From Fibrobacter sp. UWB13 (GTDB taxonomy: Bacteria > Fibrobacterota > Fibrobacteria > Fibrobacterales > Fibrobacteraceae): a stretch of 64,000 nucleotides of DNA. Shown in pieces: positions 49,353-58,060 of this stretch (positions within the stretch are counted from its first letter, which is position 1; each line of letters starts with the position of its first letter). A model generated the notes under the pieces. It was given only the letters and a program-made list of their open reading frames with translations, ran no database searches and was not told the DNA's origin. The translations under genes were made by a program, and so were the position numbers. Where the stretch lies: contig NZ_FXAX01000002.1 of assembly GCF_900177805.1 (NCBI RefSeq), forward strand, positions 248,001 through 312,000, in the 5' to 3' direction.

Positions 49353-50683
49353 TTTTCAAAAAGAAATTATATATTAAGGGTATGGACTTGAAGCAGAACA
49401 ACAACAGACGCATGATTTCGCTGATTGCACCGCTTGCAATCGGGTTTTCGCTTTGCGCCTGCGGTTCTGACAACGTAGCAGGTGGCGGCCCGAGCGGCAC
49501 AGAAGCTGGCAACGCCATCACTGCACAGATTCTTATCGCCAATGCACCTGCGGCAAACGCACGCGTCAAGCTCGTCGAACACAACAGCCTCGACGGTCAA
49601 GGCTACACGGCTACCGCAGACTCGAACGGCTTTGTCTCCATTGAACACGTCGCCGTTGGCAACTACACGATGGAAGCCACCCTTGATGAATCTGCACTTG
49701 CACTCCAGCTCCCTGTGGATGTCAAGGATACCGTAAGCGATGTTGAACTCGGACAGCAGAATTTGCAGAAGTCCGTCTTTATCGGCGGTTCGATTACCGA
49801 CTTTATTGGCAACACGGACGAAAGCATAAAGAACATGAACGGCTTTGTCAAGTTCCGTGGTCTCGACCATTCAGCAGCCATCACAAATGGCAAGTTTGAA
49901 ATCTTCGGTCTCCCGGCAGGACACTTGAACATGGTGATTATTCCGGCAGAAACCGCCGACACGGTGAAGGTCACTGTTGAAACGGATGCAGGCGACTCGG
50001 TCACGACCCTCAAGCCGAACACTCCGGAACCGGAAAAAGAGACTCTCCTCATTGACGATTTTGAAGACGGGGACTTCTATCACCGCCTCGCTCCCGAATA
50101 CACGAATTTCATGTTCGGCGGTGGCCAATGGGCAATAAACACCGATCCAGCAATAGTAAACATCGATACATTGCCGGGCTCATTCAAAATCACCCCAGTT
50201 GCAACATACACCCCGTTCGGTGGCTCTCCATTTACCGCCGTCATTCAGGATGACGGGAACGGCGGCAAGGAAGTCCACTTTACAATCGAATTCCCGGATA
50301 CATCCGCATACAAGCAGGCTAGCGCCATTGTCAAAGTGGATATCGGAAATTCTGGTGTAAGCTACGACCTCACCCCCATCGATACGATTGCATTTGAAGC
50401 ATGGGGCCAAGGCACCGCAGATTTTGTAATTATTGATGCAACGCTCAAGGACGTCGACGCCTCGCTTGGTGGAGCAGCATTCACCATCGGCAAGACCTCC
50501 ATGGAGCTCACGCAAGAGAAGAAGAAGTACAAGTTCGCACTTGCAGACATTGTACCCAACGAAGAAACACGCAAGAGCGCAACTACGATGGGGCTTGTAT
50601 TCCATAGCGATGCAGAACTCCACTTCGACAATCTTGAGTTCATCGGCAATGACTTGCTGAACATCTGGAAATCGAACAAATAA
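49349..50683 (+). CDS. Lipoprotein with regulatory-like repeats and CBM-like domain (second copy)
   Basis: 444 aa. The start at 49349 has a perfect GGAGG upstream and overlaps the TIGR02147 stop by ATGA. The hydrophobic signal (MISLIAPLAIGFSLCACGSD) gives a lipobox Cys around 36. Two beta-sandwich repeats (ATADSNGFVSIEHVAVGNYTMEA; KFEIFGLPAGHLNMVIIPAE) resemble carboxypeptidase-regulatory-like domains, and about 230-440 (LLIDDFEDGDFYHRL ... LHFDNLEFIG) is CBM11-like. Same build as 9150-10370, so the regulator-lipoprotein pair is a repeated unit. No glycoside hydrolase lies next to this pair, only a TrmB-like gene. Confidence 0.85.
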   Translation: MIFKKKLYIKGMDLKQNNNRRMISLIAPLAIGFSLCACGSDNVAGGGPSGTEAGNAITAQILIANAPAANARVKLVEHNSLDGQGYTATADSNGFVSIEHVAVGNYTMEATLDESALALQLPVDVKDTVSDVELGQQNLQKSVFIGGSITDFIGNTDESIKNMNGFVKFRGLDHSAAITNGKFEIFGLPAGHLNMVIIPAETADTVKVTVETDAGDSVTTLKPNTPEPEKETLLIDDFEDGDFYHRLAPEYTNFMFGGGQWAINTDPAIVNIDTLPGSFKITPVATYTPFGGSPFTAVIQDDGNGGKEVHFTIEFPDTSAYKQASAIVKVDIGNSGVSYDLTPIDTIAFEAWGQGTADFVIIDATLKDVDASLGGAAFTIGKTSMELTQEKKKYKFALADIVPNEETRKSATTMGLVFHSDAELHFDNLEFIGNDLLNIWKSNK

Positions 50684-51522
50684 TGTCTGGAGCAAATTCC
50701 GTAACATCGAATCAAGAGACTCTACATAAAGATCTTGAAGAAGTTGTCCGCAAATACGCACGGACAACTTTTTTGCGTCCTATCGCAGACCACACACGAG
50801 AAGCATTTGCAGAAGTCGAGACTTTTGTAGAGAAATTTTACGGAAAAAATGGTGACCCCGTCCCGGCACAAGGCCGGGATGACATGGTGTCCGGGGTGAC
50901 AAATGCAATACGCGATGGCGCCCCCGGTGCAAATGCGGAGACTGCGCCGCGAGCTGTGATTCTAGATTCCGGTTGCGGGACAGGCGAAAGCACAATCCAC
51001 ATCGCTCGCCGCTTTCCGGGCATTCCCGTCATCGGGATAGACAAGTCCTGCGCCCGCCTGAACAAGGCCGGCAACCCATCGCAAACGGCGGGCGAAGATG
51101 TGCCTGCAAATGCTTTTTGGATTCGCGCTGAGCTCCTAGACTTTTGGCGACTCGCATTGGATTACGTCAAAGCATGCAAATGGACCATTCCGTACCATGC
51201 CGTATATTACCCGAACCCGTGGCCCAAGCAGAGCGAAGCCACGAGACGTTTCCACATGCACCCGATTTTCCCGACGCTCCTTGCGCTCGGGAAAACAATT
51301 GAGCTCCGCACGAATTGGGAAATCTACGCTCGGGAATTCGCCGAAGCCGCGAGAATTGTTTTTGATGAACGCGCGGAAGCGGGAATGACAACTAAAACTG
51401 GAATGACAATTAAGTGCGAGAGTTTCGACCCAATCACCCCAGAAACAGCCTTTGAACGCAAATACAAAGAAGCCCGCCAAACACTATGGCGAGCAATCAT
51501 TAAAAAGTCTAAACTTAACTAG
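50683..51522 (+). CDS. TrmB-like tRNA (guanine46-N7) methyltransferase with inserted repeat
   Basis: 279 aa. AdoMet loop LDSGCGTGESTIHIARRFP (about 88-106), then the family tRNA-contact blocks AVYYPNPWPKQSEATRRFHM and AFERKYKEARQTLWRAIIK. These match TrmB-like m7G46 methyltransferases, with divergence (YPNPWPK for PDPWPK). Residues about 55-84 are encoded by a dispersed genomic palindrome (TCCCGGC..GCCGGGA, 50861-50879), and a shorter similar stretch encodes EAGMTTKTGMTIK near the end. Both stay in frame. The start shares a base with the stop of the upstream lipoprotein (TAATG). Confidence 0.8.
   Translation: MSGANSVTSNQETLHKDLEEVVRKYARTTFLRPIADHTREAFAEVETFVEKFYGKNGDPVPAQGRDDMVSGVTNAIRDGAPGANAETAPRAVILDSGCGTGESTIHIARRFPGIPVIGIDKSCARLNKAGNPSQTAGEDVPANAFWIRAELLDFWRLALDYVKACKWTIPYHAVYYPNPWPKQSEATRRFHMHPIFPTLLALGKTIELRTNWEIYAREFAEAARIVFDERAEAGMTTKTGMTIKCESFDPITPETAFERKYKEARQTLWRAIIKKSKLN
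50861..50879. repeat. Dispersed palindrome inside a coding sequence
   Basis: TCCCGGC-N5-GCCGGGA within GTGACCCCG..GGGATGACATGG. The same repeat type is intergenic elsewhere (27684). Confidence 0.65.
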
Positions 51523-51525
51523 GTC

Positions 51526-52740
51526 CTATTTACGGTCATTCATCCAGTTGGCGATGAACTTCAGATTGCGCGTAAAGCGCACATCCATCTCAGCACCCGG
51601 CACTACGATAAATTCCGTAAGCCCATACTTGTCCGCCTTGCTCCCCCAGTCGTACGTATAACCTAAGCGAGTCCACGGGCGGGCATCCGGTCCTGTATAA
51701 ATTTTAGAAGCGCGAGCGTCAAACCAGTTCTTGAACCACATCATGCGTTCCGAAATTTCGGCATCATTACTCAGTTCGCCTTCGAAAGCCGTGCGCATAT
51801 CGTAAGCCTTTACATCCGGCATATATGCAGGGCGCATCAAGTCATCTGGCTTTACCCACAAGAACGCCATGTGCGTTGCCTTGGACGTTCTCGGTTCGCC
51901 AAAGAGCTGTTTGAATCTCAAGTCCCAGTTGCGCACGCCATCCTTATGATCCTGGTACCAAAGCAACAGTTCCTTTTCATTCACGACCCAGACCACGCTA
52001 TCGGACTTGACTAGTTCGCCATCCTTATAAGTCTCGGGATCGGACGTAAGCGTGACCACAAGGAGTCTAGACTTATCGCCATTCCAAGTGACCTTGTCGC
52101 TGTAATCGTCAAGCGTTACGACCGAGAATTTTTCTTCTTCAAGAGCTTCGGACGCATCCTTCACCGCTGCGGCAAACTTCACGTCCAAAACGGAATCGCG
52201 ATTGACCATCGAAATCTTTTGGCCCTTGTTGTCGAGAATGTCGCAATACGGGATGCTATCGGTATTTACCGCCACTTCCGCCTTTGCAAACTGTTCTCTC
52301 AAAAGTTCGCCATTATAGGTAAACAGAGTGTCACCATCCATAAACGAGACGACCACCTTGCAGAAACCCTTCTCCGGAATCACGACCGACGTCGGGAAAC
52401 GTTCATTGCCAGCCCCTGTCGTATCGAGCTGCATCTTGTTTTCGTTTTCACCGCAAGTGTAATTGTATTCCGTAAGCGTCGCAACGCCAGGCTTCATTTC
52501 GCTGAAGAACACGTTTTCCTGCTCGCTGCTAAAGGCGGGCTTTACAATGATGGACTTGCCGCCAAGCATCATCGTATGCGGGATACCTTCGCCGCAGTAA
52601 TAGGCCGGCTGGCGAAACACGCCGATAATGCCCGTCTTGCCCTGAAAATTTTCAGCCTTGGAGACGCTGTCGCCTCTCGTAAATGCACAACCTAACAAAG
52701 CTAGAGCAAATGCGCTCCCCAGTAAACAAATGTTCTTCAT
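51526..52740 (-). CDS. Lipoprotein of unknown function
   Basis: 404 aa from the ATG at 52740, which follows GAGGA by five bases (an in-frame start at 52791 lacks an RBS). Signal peptide ALALLGC with Cys about 18. Beta-rich soluble part with paired Cys (YYCGEGIPHTMML; YNYTCGENENK; SIPYCDILDN), and a distinct C-terminal region with TSKATHMAFLWVKPDDLMRP, YDMRTAF, RPWTRLGYTYDWGSKAD and TEFIVVPGAEM. No family recognised. Convergent with the TrmB-like gene at 3 bp. Confidence 0.7.
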   Translation of the reverse strand: MKNICLLGSAFALALLGCAFTRGDSVSKAENFQGKTGIIGVFRQPAYYCGEGIPHTMMLGGKSIIVKPAFSSEQENVFFSEMKPGVATLTEYNYTCGENENKMQLDTTGAGNERFPTSVVIPEKGFCKVVVSFMDGDTLFTYNGELLREQFAKAEVAVNTDSIPYCDILDNKGQKISMVNRDSVLDVKFAAAVKDASEALEEEKFSVVTLDDYSDKVTWNGDKSRLLVVTLTSDPETYKDGELVKSDSVVWVVNEKELLLWYQDHKDGVRNWDLRFKQLFGEPRTSKATHMAFLWVKPDDLMRPAYMPDVKAYDMRTAFEGELSNDAEISERMMWFKNWFDARASKIYTGPDARPWTRLGYTYDWGSKADKYGLTEFIVVPGAEMDVRFTRNLKFIANWMNDRK

Positions 52741-52820
52741 CCGATTCCTCATCCTAATAATGCACCACTTTGGCACCAAATTAACATGCAAAATATAGTT
52801 AACTCGGATTTTTTGCTACT

Positions 52821-54497
52821 TCATTTCATCAAAGTAGCCACACGTTTTGCAAAAATCAGGCGCCCATTCACGTCAAGCCGCACAAAGACGGGACGATTCC
52901 ACCCGGAAATATCGACCGAAGCGGACTGTTCGACAAACGAATGCCGACCGACCAAGTTCCCGATTGCATCGTAAAAACGTAGCGTTTTTTTGCCCGACAT
53001 CGGAATCTTCACATTCAACATTCCATGCGACAAGTGCACTTGCATTCCAGGCACCAAGCGATGACCGAGCAGCCCGATAGTGCCAAACGAAGACGAACTT
53101 GAATACTCGACAGAGGAACTCGAAACCGATGAAGAACTCGATTCAGCCTCAGAACTGGACGAAGCGATATTAGGGCATTTGTCCAAAGTCTTAGAACGAT
53201 TTACCGTAAAGCAAACGCGGTCATTTCCGTCAAAGACAACATTAAAAATCCCTTCGACAGATGCATTGCCATTATTATTGATAAAGTTAAAGCCCGTAAA
53301 GGATTCCTGATTCTGGCTCAACACGGAACGCATTTCGACACGCTGGTGATTGACATCGTCATTTGTCTTATTGGACGAAAAGACTCTCGCATCATAATCG
53401 ATATACCAAATAAAAACACCATTCTTACCTTGTTTGCCGCTATAAGACGAATTTTTAATTTTCGAATCAAAGCCTACCGCAGGACGGTATTCAATAAGGT
53501 AATATTCGTTAGGATACTTCGGGTTTGAAACCGCATACGCTTGCATTTTTGAAAGAGCCTGCAAGACATAGACGCTATCTCCATTGACGATTTCAGTCGG
53601 CTTTAGCCACCCCACCGATTCGCGTTCAAACGCAGAGAATGTCGGTGGATAGCCTCCGTTTCCGTTGCGAAGTCCAAGTGCCATCACATCATACGGCAAA
53701 GGACCGATTGTCGCATAGCCATCCTCGTTTGTACTGTACAAATCAGAAAGTCCCAAAACGTGGCAAAATTCATGGATAAAAGCCCCAAGCATAGCAACAT
53801 CTTTTGTACTTGTAGCATTAGGTTTCTTTTCTGCTTTCTGCGATACAAAAGCGTAGCTATTAAAGCTGTAGCCGTTTTTTGAATAAATTCGTCCAAGGAC
53901 CTGTCGCAAACCATCCATGTGGTTGTAAAAGTCCTTGTTATACTCTTGTGCTTTTTCTTTTGCAGTGGGGTGCAATATGATAAACGGGATAACGTTTCCG
54001 TACATGCTCGCACGGAATTTAAAGTCACTGCGCTCGACCAGCGAATCTATAGAAGGCAAAATAAATTTGCTATCGGAATTGTAGTTGCTAAAATTATTAG
54101 GAAGTTTTATCGGGTAGATGTCAAACGTCGGCTTAAACTGTCCATTGGAGCTTTCTATAAAGTAATCGCGAACGCTGCCGTATACCCCGTTTTCCTTGAA
54201 ACCTTCTTCATTGAACATCCTTGCAATAAAAGCAGAATCCAAGGCCTTGAAATCGGCTGTTTCGACAAGCATCACCGGAAAATAGCGTTCGCCAGAGGTG
54301 TAGACTTCGGGAGTGATGTTGGAACGGATTTTCGACAAACCTTCAGGTGTTGTGCGGAACATTTCATCTCTGTAGACGATTTTTTCCATCACAATGTTTT
54401 CTTCGGACACAATCGACTGCGCACACGCCAAAGAACCAGAGAACAAACATGCCCCGATCAAGCCCTTCCAAAATGTCGAACGTTCAAACCAACTCAT
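52821..54497 (-). CDS. Secreted M6-type metalloprotease
   Basis: 558 aa from ATG at 54497 (an upstream ATG at 54560 lies in a repeat and gives no signal peptide). Signal peptide KGLIGACLFSGSLACAQ. Zinc-binding motif LGAFIHEFCHVLGLSDLY (HExxHxxGxxD) sits at about 244-261, with the M6-like block around it (YGSVRDYFIESSNGQF, YDVMALGLRNGNGGYPP, PTFSAFERESVGWL, YLIEYR). A Ser-rich linker (about 460-490) leads to a C-terminal segment (KTLRFYDAIGNLVGRHSF) resembling the tail of other secreted Fibrobacter proteins. Extracellular endopeptidase by family; substrate unknown. Confidence 0.85.
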   Translation of the reverse strand: MSWFERSTFWKGLIGACLFSGSLACAQSIVSEENIVMEKIVYRDEMFRTTPEGLSKIRSNITPEVYTSGERYFPVMLVETADFKALDSAFIARMFNEEGFKENGVYGSVRDYFIESSNGQFKPTFDIYPIKLPNNFSNYNSDSKFILPSIDSLVERSDFKFRASMYGNVIPFIILHPTAKEKAQEYNKDFYNHMDGLRQVLGRIYSKNGYSFNSYAFVSQKAEKKPNATSTKDVAMLGAFIHEFCHVLGLSDLYSTNEDGYATIGPLPYDVMALGLRNGNGGYPPTFSAFERESVGWLKPTEIVNGDSVYVLQALSKMQAYAVSNPKYPNEYYLIEYRPAVGFDSKIKNSSYSGKQGKNGVFIWYIDYDARVFSSNKTNDDVNHQRVEMRSVLSQNQESFTGFNFINNNGNASVEGIFNVVFDGNDRVCFTVNRSKTLDKCPNIASSSSEAESSSSSVSSSSVEYSSSSSFGTIGLLGHRLVPGMQVHLSHGMLNVKIPMSGKKTLRFYDAIGNLVGRHSFVEQSASVDISGWNRPVFVRLDVNGRLIFAKRVATLMK

Positions 54498-54531
54498 GAT
54501 AATGAATATAAATATAAATTCGTCAAAAAGG

Positions 54532-54556
54532 AGATGCCCGCTCGGCGGCGGGCATG
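54532..54556. repeat. Dispersed palindrome, GCCCG type
   Basis: GATGCCCGC..GCGGGCATGAC just upstream of the M6-type gene; same family as 4351 and 32642. Confidence 0.6.
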
Positions 54557-54654
54557 ACAAATCAACGAATTTTCCCTCATTTTCACAGAATGCGTCGATA
54601 CAAGCAGTCCCTAAATTTTTATCTTTGGGCGTGTAAAACTAAAGAGGTCTAATT

Positions 54655-54915
54655 ATGACGTTTGAAGAAATGTACGCACTGGCCTGCCAGCGCAAGAAAG
54701 ACATGCCGGAAGGCAAGGGCACCACGGAACTCTTCAAGAAGGGTCCGCACGGCATCGGCAAGAAGCTCGTCGAAGAAGCCGCCGAAAGCTGGATGGCCGC
54801 CCGCTTTGAATCGCGCGACGCCCAGTGCCTCGAACTTTCTCAAGTGCTCTACTATGTTGCCGTCATGATGGCAGAAAAAGGTCTCACCCTCGAAGAAGTG
54901 TACGCAAAACTATGA
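54655..54915 (+). CDS. hisE: Phosphoribosyl-ATP pyrophosphatase HisE
   Basis: 86 aa, a short stand-alone HisE (second step of histidine biosynthesis, removing pyrophosphate from phosphoribosyl-ATP). Helical all-alpha NTP-pyrophosphatase fold, metal-binding motif KLVEEAAESWMAA (EExxE, about 38-50) and the second helix QVLYYVAVMMAEKGLTLEEV. AGAGG before ATG. It overlaps hisG by 4 bp (ATGA), a compact his unit. Confidence 0.93.
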   Translation: MTFEEMYALACQRKKDMPEGKGTTELFKKGPHGIGKKLVEEAAESWMAARFESRDAQCLELSQVLYYVAVMMAEKGLTLEEVYAKL

Positions 54916-55751
54916 TTAAGGTAGCTCTCCCGAACAAGGGCATGCTTTTTGAACCGACCCAGGAACTCCTCAAGGCCTGCGGTTACAAGGCATCCAAGCC
55001 CTACAAGACTTTGACCCAGATCGATTCCAAGAACGGTATCGAATTCTTCTTCCTCCGTCCGAGCGACATCCCGATGTACGTGGGTCGCGGCATCATCGAC
55101 GCAGGCATCACAGGCATTGACTTCAACGCCGAAGCCAAGAGCCCGGCTGTGAAGGTTTTGGACCTCCCGTTTGGCGCTTCAAAGCTCTGCGCTGCAGTCC
55201 CGAACGAAAGCCCGATCCAGAGCCTCGCTGACCTCAAGGATGCAACGATCGCAACGAGCTTCCCGAACATCGTGGAAGGCTACTACAAGAAGAAGATGGA
55301 CTTCGTGGTGCTCGAAGGCGCCGTTGAAATCTCCGTGAGCCTCGGTGTTGCAAACGCCATCGTGGACGTTGTCGAAACGGGTACGACGCTCAAGCAGGCC
55401 GGTCTCCGTATTATCGGCGAACCGCTCTTCCGCTCTAATGCGGCCATTTTCTGCAACCCGCAGAAGACAGAACTCGAAGAAGTCAACACGCTCATCCGCC
55501 GCATCCAGGGCAAGCTCGTCGCCCAGACGTACATGATGATCGAGTACGACTGCCCCTCCGAACTTCTCTCTAAGGCTTGCGAAATGACTCCGGGTCTCGA
55601 CGCCCCGACAGTGACGAAGCTCCACGGTCGTGAATGGTACTCCGTGAAGGCCATGGTGCCGCGCGAAGAAGCCAACGCCATCATGGACAAGCTCTGGGAC
55701 GCAGGCGCCCGTAGCATCCTCCTGTTCGGCATCGAAAGCGCTAGAATTTAA
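54912..55751 (+). CDS. hisG: ATP phosphoribosyltransferase HisG (long form)
   Basis: 279 aa, long-form HisG with a C-terminal ACT-like regulatory domain (about 205-279), so histidine feedback control within one chain is likely. First step of histidine biosynthesis. Motifs: ALPNKGMLFEP, YVGRGIIDAGITGID, the PRPP-binding EGAVEISVSLGVANAIVDVVETGTTLKQA segment and GREWYSVKAMVPREEANAIMDKLWDAGARSIL. The ATG at 54912 overlaps hisE by ATGA; an earlier ORF start at 54825 lies inside hisE. Confidence 0.95.
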   Translation: MIKVALPNKGMLFEPTQELLKACGYKASKPYKTLTQIDSKNGIEFFFLRPSDIPMYVGRGIIDAGITGIDFNAEAKSPAVKVLDLPFGASKLCAAVPNESPIQSLADLKDATIATSFPNIVEGYYKKKMDFVVLEGAVEISVSLGVANAIVDVVETGTTLKQAGLRIIGEPLFRSNAAIFCNPQKTELEEVNTLIRRIQGKLVAQTYMMIEYDCPSELLSKACEMTPGLDAPTVTKLHGREWYSVKAMVPREEANAIMDKLWDAGARSILLFGIESARI

Positions 55752-55769
55752 CGAATTAGATAATGGAAA

Positions 55770-55864
55770 GGTCATTAGTAGTTAGTCATTAGTTATTAGA
55801 CAAGCATTCGCGCCTATGGCGCCATACTTTAAAACCAATGACCATTGACTAAAGACTACTGACC
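55770..55864. repeat. Inverted pair of TCATTAGT-type repeats with central hairpin
   Basis: Left run GGTCATTAGTAGTTAGTCATTAG and its imperfect inverse near the end (CAATGACCATTGACTAAAGAC) flank GCGCC-TAT-GGCGC (55810-55822). The whole element could fold into a long imperfect hairpin of about 95 nt between hisG and the EAL gene. Confidence 0.65.
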
Positions 55865-55953
55865 TAAATATTTCTAAAGTCTGCCAACTAAGTTCTTACA
55901 GCTTCCTACTAACTAGAAACTCCGAATTCCTAATTCCGCATTCCGAACTAAAA

Positions 55954-56817
55954 ATGCAATCTCTCGCTTACTTGGCACGTCAACCGATTCTTGACCGAGA
56001 TGGAAACATCTTCGCGTATGAATTGCTATTCCGAGACTCGCCAAGTAGCGATACCGCAATAATCGCAAGCGACTTGCAGGCGACCGCCCAAGTGCTCGAA
56101 AACATCTTGAACAGCATCGGGCTTACACGCCTCGTCGGTGAAAGTAAGGCGTTCATCAACTGCAGTCGCGAGATTCTTCTCGACAACTTGTTCGGTCTCT
56201 TGAATACAGACCGCTTCGTTATCGAAATTCTCGAAGACGTCGCTGTAGACGAGAACCTCATCCGCGCCATTCAGCGTCACAAGTCTCTCGGCTTTGAACT
56301 CGCACTCGATGACTTTATCATGAGCAACGAATACATCCACCGTTTTGAGCCGTTGTTCGAATACGTCTCTTACGTCAAGATGGACCTAGTCGACAACTCG
56401 CCCGAAGACATCGCAAAAGCGGCGCAGTTCTTCAAAGCAAAAAACATCAAGCTGCTCGCCGAAAAAGTCGAAGACGAACCGACATACAAACGCTGCAAAG
56501 ACATCGGCTACGATTACTTCCAGGGATTCTATTTTGCAAAGCCCGAAATCGTAACAGGCCAAAAGATCGACGCAACATCTGCCGCCATCCTAGAAATCAT
56601 CAAGCTCTTGCGCACACGCCCGACGCTCGAAGTCCTCTGCGATGAATTCGACAAGCACCCGGACATTTCGGCGAACCTTTTGCAGTTCGTGAATTCAGAC
56701 GTGCGCAACAAGCCTGTCATCGAAAGCGTCAAAGGCGCCATCGTCTGGGTGGGCATGAAGCACATCCAGGAATGGCTCACGATCATGCTGTACGCGCATT
56801 TGGACTCCCGCTCATGA
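55954..56817 (+). CDS. EAL domain protein with shortened HDOD domain
   Basis: 287 aa. The N-terminal EAL-type domain (about 1-200) has YELLFR (E-x-L core), FINCSREILLDNL, FVIEILEDVAV, FELALDDFIM and GYDYFQGFYFAKPE. The C-terminal part (about 205-287) starts an HDOD domain (AAILEIIKLLRTRPTLEVL, DISANLLQFVNSD) but stops after about 80 residues, where recR begins. The usual YuxH-type EAL-HDOD proteins are about 400 aa, so HDOD is truncated. Catalytic Glu/Asp sites for c-di-GMP hydrolysis are partly present; activity uncertain. Cytoplasmic signalling. Confidence 0.8.
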   Translation: MQSLAYLARQPILDRDGNIFAYELLFRDSPSSDTAIIASDLQATAQVLENILNSIGLTRLVGESKAFINCSREILLDNLFGLLNTDRFVIEILEDVAVDENLIRAIQRHKSLGFELALDDFIMSNEYIHRFEPLFEYVSYVKMDLVDNSPEDIAKAAQFFKAKNIKLLAEKVEDEPTYKRCKDIGYDYFQGFYFAKPEIVTGQKIDATSAAILEIIKLLRTRPTLEVLCDEFDKHPDISANLLQFVNSDVRNKPVIESVKGAIVWVGMKHIQEWLTIMLYAHLDSRS

Positions 56818-57410
56818 ACGTAGAACCGCAAAGCCTAGAAAACCTGATTTCTGAATTTGCCTCCCTCCCGGGGATTGGACTAAAGACGGCACGCCGCCTC
56901 GCCTACCACATGCTTTCGCGCAAGAAAGGTGACGTGGAACGCTTTGCCGATAGCTTGATGCAGGCCGCCGAAAAAGTCCACCCGTGCCCGCGCTGCCACG
57001 CCTTCACCGACGAAGACATCTGCCCTACGTGCAGGGCCCGCGAAGGCGCCAAGTCCATTTGCGTTGTCGAAAAGAATTCGGACATTCTGCCGTTCGAACG
57101 TTCGTCTGTCCATAAAGGCCTTTACTTTGTCCTCGGCGGCGTGATTTCCCCGCTCGACGGCATCGGCCCCGAAGCGCTCCACCTGCCGCAACTCGTGGAA
57201 CGCATCAAAGCAGAAAACATCGAAGAGCTGGTCCTTGCACTCGGTTCTAGCCCCGAAGCCGACAGTACCGCGCTCATGATCGACCGCATGCTCGCCGGCG
57301 TCAACGTCAAACGCACCCGCCTTGCCCGCGGCATCCCGATGGGCAGCGACCTGGAATTCATCGACGAAGTCACCATGCTTCGCGCATTCGAAGGGAGAGT
57401 TTCCTTATGA
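56814..57410 (+). CDS. recR: Recombination protein RecR
   Basis: 198 aa, the normal RecR length, from an ATG overlapping the previous stop (ATGA). Acts with RecF/RecO in gap repair. Helix-hairpin-helix FASLPGIGLKTARRLAYHM, zinc finger CPRCHAFTDEDICPTC (about 57-72), Toprim domain VVEKNSDILPFERS ... FVLGGVISPLDGIGPE and the C-terminal Walker-B-like LARGIPMGSDLEFIDEVT. Overlaps engB by 4 bp. Confidence 0.95.
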   Translation: MNVEPQSLENLISEFASLPGIGLKTARRLAYHMLSRKKGDVERFADSLMQAAEKVHPCPRCHAFTDEDICPTCRAREGAKSICVVEKNSDILPFERSSVHKGLYFVLGGVISPLDGIGPEALHLPQLVERIKAENIEELVLALGSSPEADSTALMIDRMLAGVNVKRTRLARGIPMGSDLEFIDEVTMLRAFEGRVSL

Positions 57411-58060
57411 GTACAAAAGAAAAAGTCGTCCACCAGGCCCCTGTTGAAGTTGGCGGTTACACCGTCCGTTCGGCAAAGTTTGTCAAGGCAGCCGTGAGCC
57501 TCAAAGGTCTCCCCGAAGAACACCTCCCGCAAATTGCGTTCCTCGGACGCTCCAACGTGGGCAAGTCTTCGCTCATGAACACCCTCATGGGTCAGAAAAA
57601 ACTCGTGAAAATCAGTTCGACCCCCGGAAAAACGCGCGAATTGAATTTTTTCAAAGTCAATGACGAATTTTTTCTTGTAGATTTACCAGGTGTAGGGTTC
57701 GCTAAAGTCAACAATGCAAAGCGCGACCAGATGTCCGACTTTATCCGAGAATACGTCGAGAAGTGCAAGGACCTCAAGGGACTTATCTACCTCGTAGATA
57801 TCCGCCATGGAGGAACGCCGATCGACATCGAAACAGTCGAAAGCATCCGCGCCACGGGCTGTCCCGTGTTGGTTGTCGCTAGCAAACGAGACAAGGTGAA
57901 CCAGTCCGAACTCGCCAAGGGGCTCCGCGACATCCAGCAGCGTCTGGACCTCGACCAAAAGCCGCTTTGCGTCAGTTCGCTCAAGAAAACCGGGCTCGAC
58001 GAACTCTGGACCGAAATCCTAGAGGCAATACATAGCGATAATGGAAAAGACGCGACTTAA
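57407..58060 (+). CDS. engB: Ribosome biogenesis GTP-binding protein EngB/YsxC
   Basis: 217 aa. G1 FLGRSNVGKSSLMNT, G2 SSTPGKTR, G3 VDLPGVGFA, G4 SKRDKV and G5 VSSLKKTG. Assists 50S ribosome assembly. N-terminal extension KEKVVHQAPVEVGG is longer than in many homologues. Starts with ATGA overlap on recR and runs about 20 bp into mlaE. Confidence 0.95.
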   Translation: MSTKEKVVHQAPVEVGGYTVRSAKFVKAAVSLKGLPEEHLPQIAFLGRSNVGKSSLMNTLMGQKKLVKISSTPGKTRELNFFKVNDEFFLVDLPGVGFAKVNNAKRDQMSDFIREYVEKCKDLKGLIYLVDIRHGGTPIDIETVESIRATGCPVLVVASKRDKVNQSELAKGLRDIQQRLDLDQKPLCVSSLKKTGLDELWTEILEAIHSDNGKDAT

